Shown: positions 31,240 through 38,379 of the stretch, piece after piece
How the letters are laid out: every line of letters begins with the position of its first letter
Numbering within the stretch: the stretch's first letter is position 1
From: Lindgomyces ingoldianus
Taxonomy: Eukaryota; Ascomycota; Dothideomycetes; Pleosporales; Lindgomycetaceae
Length of the DNA stretch: 38,379 bases
Assembly: GCF_010093535.1 (NCBI RefSeq)
Contig: NW_022985182.1
Coordinates: forward strand, 1 to 38,379
Direction of reading: 5' to 3'
The notes under the pieces: generated by a model
What the model was told of the DNA's origin: nothing
Databases searched by the model: none
The model's input: the letters and a program-made list of their open reading frames with translations, nothing else
Translations under genes and position numbers: made by a program

Positions 31240-34065
31240 TAAGAAAAAGGCTGCATCCTGCCTAAATATAAAGACTATAAAGACATGTTTAAAACACTAG
31301 AAGACCTAGCAGAACTACTACTACATTAGCTTTAGAATTATACTATTAACTTAATAAAGGATTATAACCTAAAAACCTATAGGCTTTGCCTTTTAACAAG
31401 GGTATAGAAAGAGGCCTTGTAGGAGTATGTTAACAAGATGTTAGTATAAGGCTATATTTAAGAAAGCTATAGCCTAGTAGCCTTAGCAGTAGTTTTTATA
31501 AAAAAGAAAGAAAGAAAAATTTAAGTCTGTTAAGACTATAGAACTCTTAATAATAATATAATCTAAGATTAATTTCCTCTACTAATTATATAAGACATTA
31601 TAAACTAATTAAAAGGAACCTAGTACTTTATAAAGTTTAACGTATAAGACAGATTTAATAAAATAAGAATATAAAAAGAAGATAAGTATCTTACAGCGTT
31701 TAGGACCCTATGGGGACTCTATAAGTTACTAGTAATGCTGTTTAGCCTAATAAACGCCCTAGCAACATTCTAGTAAATTATTAATACAGCTCTTAACTTT
31801 TATTTAGATGTTTTTACCTTAGTATATCTAGATAACGTCCTTATCTATTTAAAATATACCCTAGAAGACTATGTATAGAAGGTACAAAAAGTCTTAGAAC
31901 AGCTTAGGAAGTACAGACTTTACCTACAGCTCTCTAAATGCAAATTCTATGTTGTAGAAACAAAATACTTAGAATTTATAATTAATAAAGAAAAAATAAA
32001 GATTAACTTAGCTAAAGTACAAAAAGTGCTTAAATAGCTAGAACTTATAATAGTTAAAGAAGTAAAAGGATTCTTAGGACTATTAGGCTATGTTAGATAA
32101 ATAATTAGAAACTACTTAAAAATTGCTATACTATTAACAAACACTATAACTAAGGAATAGGCTATAGTAAAATTTGTCTAGACCTTAGAAATAAATAAAG
32201 CATTTATAGCCTTAAAGAAGGCTATAATAGCTAAACTAGTGCTAAGAATGTATAACCTACAGCTAGATATAAAGATCTATATAGACGCATCCCTTAGAGC
32301 TAGCAGGGCTGCGTTGTACTAAAAACAGGAAGACAGAAAATAGCACCTAGTCGCGTACTATTCCGCCAAGTTCTTAGGACCTGAAGCAGGATACAGTATA
32401 CCTAACAAAGAACTAAAAGCAATCCTAAATGCTGTAAGAGTATAGGCCACAGAACTACATAGCATAGCAAAGCTATTCTACATTATAACTAACTATGCGA
32501 ATTTAGTTACATTTCTAACAGTAAAGAAATTATCACTAATGCACGTACAATAGGCAATGGAGCTCGCACAGTTTAACTGCATCATTAAGCACGTCCTAGG
32601 AACACAGAACTAGCAGGCTAACGCTCTTAGCTAAAGACTAGATTACTTTAACAGAGAAAAGAAAGGAACTAAAGAATTTACACTTTTTAAAGAAACTAAC
32701 AAAGGATAGATCTATAATAAGCCTAGACCTATAAAAGAATTCTACATGCTTATAGCTAGTAAGCAAGGATAAAAAAACTTAATCTAGGAATATTATAAAT
32801 CTCTAATGTTCAAACACCTAAGAATAGGCACCCTCTAGAAGAAGCTAAGGGCGGCTATACTACAGCAAATACTAAAGGTGAAACAACTGTGCACAGAGGT
32901 GCTTAGAGAGTGCAACACCTGCAACAAGAATAACCTGCAAAGGCATAAAGCATACAGATACCTCTAACTAATTAAAGCACTAAAGCTACTATAGACAATA
33001 ATTACAATAGATTTTATTATAGGACTACCCCTGTCTAAAGAACCTAGGACAGACAGGATGTGCAACATAATTACTGTGGCCCTAGACAAAACTACTAAGT
33101 ATCTATACACTTAGCTCTTAAAAAAAATAATAACTGCTAAAGAATTTATTTATAAATTAGAACAGAACATAATATTAGTACATAAATACCCTAGAATTAT
33201 TATCTCTAACTAAGATAAGCTGTTTACTAGCAGCTTCTAAAAAGCAGTAATGCAGCACCTTAGTATAGCACACAAGCTATCAACAGCCTACCACCCGCAG
33301 ACAGACAGACAGACTAAAAGAGCTAACATAGAGGTAGAAAAATACTTAAGAAAGTATATTTTCTACACTTAGAATAATTAGGCAGAATAGCTTCTAATAG
33401 CACAACTAGCTATTAACAATGTAGAGTTAGCTATAACAAAAGAAACGCTATATAAGGCTAATTTTAGTTATAACTTATACTTTGCATTACATAGAAACTA
33501 ACTTACTAACCTATAAAAGTTAATAGATTAGCTAACAGACCTACGCTAAATACACAAAAAGTTAGCTATAGAAGCTAGAACTAGCAGAGAAATAATAGAG
33601 AAGTATGTAAATAAATTATAATAATTAGGACTAGAAATCTACCTAAAAGATTATATATACCTTAATACAAAGAACCTTAGGATACCTAGACCTTCTAGGA
33701 AGCTAGCAGAAAAAAGGATAGGACTATATAAAGTCTTTTAAACCTAACAAGACAACTGCAAGCTTAAGCTCCCCTTACACATAAAGATACATCTATAGTT
33801 CTATATCTCTAGACTAGAAAAGGCACCTAAAGGAATTCCCCTATCTATGCAGAGATAGGAAGACAAAGAAACAGAGTACAAAGTTAAATATATTATTAGT
33901 AATTAAAAGAACTAGAAGGAATTTCTAGTAAAATAAAAAAAATAGCTTACTAGTAAAAATACATAGGAACTAGCTAAGAATTTGCAGAACGCGCAGCTGT
34001 TAGTACAAGGGTACCTTTAGGCTTGTCTAAAAGAAACTAGCTAGGCGATAAGGCACCTATATTAA
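31240..34065 (+). pseudogene. Broken pol of A-2, second part (RT, RNase H, integrase, chromodomain)
   Basis: RT: VALAVVFIKKKERK near 31475, LLVMLFSLINALATFQ near 31727 and the catalytic box YLDNVLIY at 31825-31848 (YxDD with the second Asp changed to Asn). RNase H: IDASLRASRAALY near 32280, LVAYYSAKFLGPEAGYSIPN near 32350 and Q-ANALS near 32610. Integrase: zinc-binding Cys pair CNTCNKNN near 32910, then core blocks TIDFIIGLPLSKEP near 33005, IIISN-DKLFTS near 33198, [16 protein letters not shown] near 33280 and EVEKYLRKY near 33330. Chromodomain: TEYKVKYIISN near 33865, EFLVK near 33920 and ELAKNLQNAQLLVQGYL near 33968. It ends at TAA near 34063. All stops are TAG/TAA. Confidence 0.86.
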
Positions 34066-34129
34066 AGGGAAGGGCTATGTTATTACTAGATGGCAGCGGC
34101 CTTTAGAGACAAGTCCCTGCTAAAGACAG

Positions 34130-34640
34130 TTAGGGAGGAGAACAGCTTCTAGCCTTAGCCTTAAGAGCTTCTATCTTGTCTAAGGAGGAGAGGTCCCCTT
34201 CTAGGTACTTTACGTAATAAGCCTCTAGCAAATCTAGTAATTTTTAGATATAATCTTGCCTAGAACACTCCTTATCTATTGCCTCTAACATCTCCTCTTG
34301 CAAACGAAGTTCTTTCTAGACCTAAGCCCGCTGCTCGTCCTGCAGTGCGCAATCCCAGGCCTGCGAGGCCTTAGCCTTCTAAAGAAGTGCCTCCCTCTCT
34401 TTCTCTAAACAATTCTACGCAGCGTTAGAAATAAAGGTGTTGCACTTGCTGTGCTTTTTCACACACTTAACGCATTTGTCTAAGGACAAAGTTAACACAC
34501 AGGACAACTCTAAGAACTAGCAAGCGCTGCAGGGCCTTATCTTTGTCTAGTGAAGAGGATTAAAATAAAGAGCAACGTGAGGATAACAAGACAAACAGGA
34601 CTAGCAAGCTATTTAGTATAAGAAGAATAGATGTTAAGGA
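34130..34640 (-). pseudogene. Antisense Zn2Cys6-like coiled-coil frame of A-2
   Basis: On the strand opposite to pol, between the chromodomain end and the purine tract. Reading through a few TAG/TAA codons gives CLSCYPHVALYFNPLHW, TKIRPCSACWFLEL, SCVLTLSLDKCVKCVKKHSK, CNTFISNAAQNCLEKERE, then a long charged stretch (KELRLQEEMLEAIDKECSR, KLLDLLEAYYVKYLEGDLSS, LDKIEALKAKARSC). The six Cys at 34442-34531 fit C-x2-C-x6-C-x8-C-x2-C-x6-C exactly, the spacing of fungal Zn2Cys6 binuclear clusters, and a helical tail follows as in many of those regulators. The basic residues usual between Cys 2 and 3 are absent. The same frame is seen in A-1, A'' and partly in the inverted A. Start and splicing are unknown and function is unproven. 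Confidence 0.55.
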
Positions 34641-34692
34641 CGCCTTCTAGCAGAAGGACGCACACCTTATAAACAAACCCTTACTAACACAG

Positions 34693-34884
34693 TTGTGTAA
34701 GCAGAGCGGCGAGGACGCCGCTAGGAAGGAGGGGCAGCGTGTTACGGTCTATGGTTGGACCAGCGTAACTCCACTGACAGTGCTCCACAATCTAGCTGGA
34801 TTGGGGCAGGGCTCGCTTAGAAACCAGTCGGAGGACACGGAGGCAGCGCAGCTGCCCGAGATCATGGAAGAATGCGTCGTCTAA
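34693..34884 (+). other. Open frame crossing the internal/3' LTR border of A-2
   Basis: Open from TTG at 34693 to TAA at 34882-34884. In the same frame the reading extends upstream past 34600 with one TAG (near 34650), through INKPLLTQLCKQSGEDAARK. The LTR part is 47 codons, VTVYGWTS to EEIMEECVV-like end (PEIMEECVV). It overlaps the N-terminal half of the antisense frame on the other strand. No domain is recognised. The case for a real frame rests on its match to the A' and A'' LTR frames. Confidence 0.5.
34723..34734 (+). promoter_or_regulatory. Polypurine tract of A-2
   Basis: AGGAAGGAGGGG, five bases before the 3' LTR; the expected plus-strand primer site. It is conserved in A-1 (about 2719-2730). 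Confidence 0.65.
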
Positions 34885-35328
34885 TAGGAAGACGAGCCTA
34901 GGGAGCTAGAGGGAGCTTAAGGGAGCTCCTCTTAGCAGGCTCCCCTAAGCTCCCGCCAACTCCTCTTGGCGCCCCAGCACATGTATATAGTTCCTACATT
35001 AAACAACCTTTAGAAGGCGTGTTTAACATTTAGTTTATTTATTACATAGACTAAGTAGCATTTAGCTTTCTAAAGAGCTGTAATACTATTTGTATATCTT
35101 GCACTATATATACCTCCAACCCTGTCCCACAAGGACTGTTTGACCCCGGCCTCCCTACTGCCGCACATAGGGCAAACCACGATCCGGTCACTCTATACCA
35201 CCCTCCATTAGCCCAATAGCCTGTACGTAGGACTGTACACCCTACCGGATTGGCCCCTTCTACCCGTCCTACTTCCCCCCTAGGAATACCAGAAGACCCG
35301 AGTGCTTCCCGAAGCAAGGATTGTAACA
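34740..35328 (+). repeat. 3' LTR of A-2
   Basis: 589 bp, TGTTAC...GTAACA, nearly unmutated. The target duplication gaacg follows at 35329-35333. Confidence 0.93.
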
Positions 35329-35677
35329 GAACGCTGGACGAAAGCTGCTACATAGTACGAGCAATAAGCTCGAACAGTATGTTGCAGCAAATTGCAGCAT
35401 TTTGCAACATTTTGCAACAAATTGCGGCATGTTGCAGCATTTTGCAACAAATTGCAGCATGTTGCAGCATATTGCAGCATGTTGCAAGCTGGTCGCGCAT
35501 AGGGCTAGTGCGCGAGGGACTCCGACCGGAAAAACAAAGCCGAGCAACACGAGCAGAGCAGACACAAAAAGAAAAAGAAACATAAATCAATCAATACAAT
35601 AAATGATCATCCCATACATCATATCCAAAACCCATCATTCATCTCAGGAAGCCTAGAAACAGTGCTTCAATCTGACA
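35329..35677 (+). mobile_element. Element F2, right piece
   Basis: Continues F2 after the A-2 insertion and ends ATCTGACA at 35677, followed by the duplication cgggg (35678-35682). Joined, F2 is about 383 bp. Eleven 10-bp units (TTGCAGCAT/TTGCAACAA type) occupy 35381-35490. Low mutation load. ORFs on both strands here are products of the 10-bp array and are not genes. Confidence 0.85.
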
Positions 35678-35916
35678 CGGGGATTAGCAGTTGCTCGCAC
35701 ACCTGAGTTGCTCACTTTTGCCAAGACCACACCACAACAAACGTTATTATGGCCCATAACAACCCACTCTAGCACTATAGAGTACAGTACAGCCTAGAAT
35801 ATTATTTAGATACTACTTCTACTTCTTGCTTACACGTTTGCGCGTTATGCCTAGTCTAATTGCACTGTCCGCAGCGCCTTTAGGATTGCTCATCTACTTT
35901 AGCTTACACCTGCTTC

Positions 35917-36302
35917 TGTCAGATATGCGCACCTGCTGTCAAGACAGGAGGAACGTTGGACAAAAGCTGCTACATAGTACGAGCAATAAGCTCGAACAGT
36001 ATGTTGCTGCAAATTGCTGCATGTTGCAGCATTTTGCAACAAATTGCAGCATTCTGCAACAAATTGCAGCATGTTGCAGCATTTTGCAATATTTTGCAAC
36101 AAATTGCAGCATGTTGCAAGCTGGTCGCGCATAGGGCTAGTGCGCGAGGGACTCGGACTGGAAAAACAAAGCCGAGCAACACAAGCAGAGCAGACAAAAA
36201 AAAATATTTAATTAATTAATACAATTAATTATTATCCTATACATTATATCTAAAACCTATTATTTATCTTAGGAAGCCTAGAAATAGTACTTTAATCTAA
36301 CA
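35917..36302 (+). mobile_element. Element F3
   Basis: 386 bp, starting TGTCAGAT and ending ATCTAACA (mutated), with target duplication gcttc (35912-35916 and 36303-36307), inside repeat D copy 2. Twelve 10-bp units occupy 36003-36122. The last 110 bp are strongly mutated (TTAATTAATTAATAC for the TCAATCAATACAA region of F2), while the first 280 bp are not, so mutation spreads unevenly across it. Confidence 0.85.
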
Positions 36303-36556
36303 GCTTCTTTGCCTTCTTTCTGTTACTGCGCGCCCTAAACTTATTTTAAGCTGTTAAGCGCAGGCCTTTCTTAATGTAGCTGCCTTATTAGCTGCTTAAA
36401 GCTTAGTAATTTCCTATTACGCTAACACTAGCTTATGTGCAATTATTACTGCCCTTTGTAAGGCTTTTTTTCTAGAGGCATTACTCCCCTAGAACTCTCT
36501 CTATACATAGAGCTACTTGCAACACAACTAATATCTACTAGGGATTGCTGCCTGCT

Positions 36557-36645
36557 GCTGTAATCTACTGTAGTTTACTATTATCTGCTATAGTTTACTA
36601 TAATTTACTATAGTTTACTATAATTTGCTACAATTTACTTTATGC
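36557..36645 (+). repeat. TTTACTATAGT-type tandem repeat
   Basis: About seven imperfect 11-bp units such as TAGTTTACTAT and TAATTTACTAT in a row. It may be a mutated simple repeat; no function is suggested. Confidence 0.7.
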
Positions 36646-37699
36646 ATTTTTTAACACTGCTAGGTAATCTCTTACTAACACCTCTAGGCATTAGCCTATT
36701 AAATTTAAACAGTAGTTAAAGAAGCTAAACTAGTAGTTTTATAAGTAAAACAGCTTATTAAGGTATTACATGTACTACATTAATCTTTGCAGTAATAGAG
36801 AGGCAGAGATAGAGGTAGAGGCAGCGCTAGAGCTCTCTAGCACTCTAAGAAATTTCTGTAGAAGCAATAAACTACACAAGCTGCAGCTCTACAACTAGGG
36901 CTTTAATACTAAAATAATTAAATTAAAAATATTAAGTAGTAGTATTAGGCGTAGCGTAGCAGTATTAGGCAGTAAAAGGAACAGGTGCAACACTAGAAAA
37001 CATAAGGTGCAAAGAAAAGAAAGACTATTATAAGATTAAAAATATGTTAAAAGCTAAGGCTAAAACATGTTTTTTTAATTATAGCTAATAATTAACTAAT
37101 TTCTAGATAACTATTAAATAAGCTCTATGCTAGCTAGCATTTATAATTAGTAAGTACGTGCAAGGCAAAGAGAGTTGCACAGTGTACACATTACACAGGA
37201 GGGGTAGCAGGTAACTAGTGTTAATTATTTTTCTTCTTCTAAGTCTGTGTAAAGGAAAGGAATATTTATCTATTTATTTGTACAACTATAACATAAGCCT
37301 ATAACATGTGACGCCTAACAGCATATCTAAATACTTTTATTTAGATAATAACTAATCTTAAATTTATATAAACTTATAGTTTTTAAAAAAGAAATTTTAC
37401 TAACTTAATTAAAGCTAAAAATTAGCTAGCTATTATTTACTTTTAAGTATTACATTACTTATAAGTATACTTTATAATAAGTAATTTAGTTATGTATAAA
37501 GTTTTTAGCTTAGCGCCTATATACTTTTTTAAAAAGTAAAATAACCTATATTAAATAGCTATAAAAAGTGTAATAAGTAAAAAAGTATATAAATAGTAAT
37601 AATTTTACTATCTTTATAGTATTATAAAAAATAAAGTAAGTTATTAGTAAAGCTTACTATACTTAATATATTTAAGTTTATAAACTATAAAGTTAAGTA

Positions 37700-38032
37700 A
37701 AATCTTTTTTAAAACACACTAACTAGTTAGTTATAATTTTTTTATTAGTTTATATATTTTTTATATATATATTTTTTTACAAAAAAGTATACTTAATATA
37801 AGTACACTTTAATATTAATTTATATGTAGTTTACTTTAGTATATGTTATATAAAACATATTTAAATTATAGTTAGCTATATTTATTTTATATTTTTTTAG
37901 CTATATTAGTGTGTTAGAGATTAGTATTAGCTATGCTTAGTTATAGGCTATAATTATTTATATGCTATAGTTAAATATTATTATTATATGTCTATTACAT
38001 GTCTAATACTAATTTGCTAAGCATTATGCTAC
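37700..38032 (+). repeat. Heavily mutated copy of the D tail
   Basis: 37785-37940 aligns base for base with 21715-21860 of copy 1. Nearly all differences are C-to-T or G-to-A in this copy, for example TAGCTATATTAGTGTGTTAG for TAGCCACATCGGTGTGTCGG. It is followed by unrecognised AT-rich sequence. Confidence 0.75.
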
Positions 38033-38037
38033 AACTA

Positions 38038-38328
38038 TATAACAGCGCAGGCAAGATAATAGGTCTAAATGTAGTAAGAATCTACTTAAAAGAATATAAA
38101 AGTGTGTAGGGACTTAGAACCTAGAAATGCTATTAACACCTATAGGCCTTATATAGAGGATATTAGAAAACTACTAAGCTAGCTAAAAAAAAAAAGGTGT
38201 AACTAAATACTTAAAAAAATAAAAGTAACTATAAAGAATAAAGTTAAGTTATAGTTAAAGCTAATATAAAAACTTATTAAATATGTTTTAAGCAACCTAA
38301 GATATAATAATTTATAAAAATTATTATA
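38038..38328 (-). mobile_element. Solo LTR C2, heavily mutated
   Basis: 291 bp, the reverse complement of C1 along its length (ACACCTATAGGCCTTAT and AAACTACTAAGCTAGCT are nearly unchanged), with target duplication aacta (38033-38037 and 38329-38333). Ends read TATAACA and ATTATA after mutation of TGTAACA and CGTTACA. The GC-rich half of C1 has become almost pure A and T here. Confidence 0.78.
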
Positions 38329-38333
38329 AACTA

Positions 38334-38379
38334 TTTTTAAACTAAAATAACCTACTATAAAGATAGAATAGTAGATAGC
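38334..38379. other. AT-rich sequence at window end
   Basis: Mutated sequence to the right of C2; too short to identify. Confidence 0.4.

Larger units (their letters stand above)
21972..35328 (+). mobile_element. Full-length family A chromovirus (A-2), interrupted by B2
   Basis: Two 589-bp LTRs and an exact target duplication gaacg (21967-21971 and 35329-35333), inserted inside F2. Removing B2 (25570-31234 plus one aaatc) leaves about 7.7 kb. The order is LTR, primer site, gag, protease, RT, RNase H, integrase, chromodomain, antisense frame, purine tract, LTR. It is the best copy for studying the family. Confidence 0.93.
35683..37660 (+). repeat. Repeat D, copy 2 (interrupted by F3)
   Basis: Shares blocks with copy 1: CACTTTTGCCAAG versus CACTTTTGCTAAG, TATGCCTAGTCTAATTGCAC, GCGCCCTAAACTTATTTTA and GCTTATGTGCAATTATTACT. 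From about 36480 the similarity to copy 1 is lost. The rest is AT-rich with a patch of AGAGGCAGAGATAGAGG-type purine repeats near 36796. No gene is recognisable. Confidence 0.55.

Noticed and set aside
35051..35317. Minus-strand ORF of 88 codons in the A-2 3' LTR
   Set aside because: Open only in the least mutated LTR copy; the matching regions of the A' and A'' LTRs show no conserved peptide.
35381..35490. Possible CRISPR-like or satellite array
   Set aside because: Units are 10 bp with no spacers, inside a short mobile element in a fungal genome.
35250..36219. Cluster of ORFs of 65-111 codons on both strands over F2 and F3
   Set aside because: Same cause as in F1: low-complexity array open in most frames, with the ORFs crossing insertion borders.

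Overview
The window looks like repeat-packed heterochromatin of a filamentous ascomycete (Pezizomycotina; genus not identifiable from the sequence alone). Almost all of it is dead Ty3/gypsy retrotransposon sequence carrying a repeat-induced point mutation (RIP)-like signature: C-to-T and G-to-A transitions only, with reading frames broken by TAG/TAA at former Gln and Trp codons. I found no intact protein gene, rRNA, tRNA or CRISPR array. The only non-repeat gene I recognise is a broken RTA1-family membrane protein gene (5874-6707, minus strand) with two clean short introns. It lies in an unmutated island at about 5500-6735.

Family names A to F are mine. A is a chromodomain gypsy element with LTRs of about 590 bp (TGTTAC...GTAACA) and at least three subfamilies: A (146-3321; 21972-35328; inverted piece 19891-21022), A' (7071-19890) and A'' (3322-4367). 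B is a second chromodomain gypsy element with 318-bp LTRs (TGTCAC...GTGACA), in two full-length copies (12757-18418 plus; 25570-31234 minus). C (20081-20385; 38038-38328) and E (8966-9188; 10090-10318) look like solo LTRs. F (7274-7613; 21933-21971 joined to 35334-35677; 35917-36302) is a TGT...ACA element built around a 10-bp repeat array. D is an unidentified AT-rich repeat (21023-21932 and from 35683 onward).

Layout: 1-145 unmutated and unknown; 146-4367 tails of A and A''; 4368-5204 a large inverted repeat; 5205-7070 the RTA1 island and its AT-rich flanks; 7071-19890 A' carrying F1, E1, E2 and B1; 19891-21022 inverted A carrying C1; 21023-38379 D carrying F2, in which a full A sits, in which B2 sits, followed by F3 and C2. 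Nine insertions have exact 5-bp target duplications: agtgc, tatat, cctaa, cttag, ctgtt, cgggg, gaacg, aaatc, gcttc; C2 gives a tenth, aacta. The order of nesting is therefore readable from the sequence.

Three things go beyond a RIP-degraded transposon graveyard. (1) Families A and B carry, just after the 5' LTR, a short sequence complementary to a site inside their own LTR. In A, A' and A'' the LTR site is always exactly 35 nt from a TATATA box, and it co-varies with the primer site. This points to self-primed reverse transcription of the Tf1/sushi kind. (2) Between pol and the 3' LTR, family A carries an antisense frame with an exact C-x2-C-x6-C-x8-C-x2-C-x6-C pattern (Zn2Cys6-like) followed by a charged helical tail, conserved in protein between subfamilies. 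(3) A sense frame crosses the 5' edge of the LTR and ends in ECV(V/I)-stop in all three subfamilies. The mutation signature also shows a strong context rule: YCA is lost while RCA is kept.
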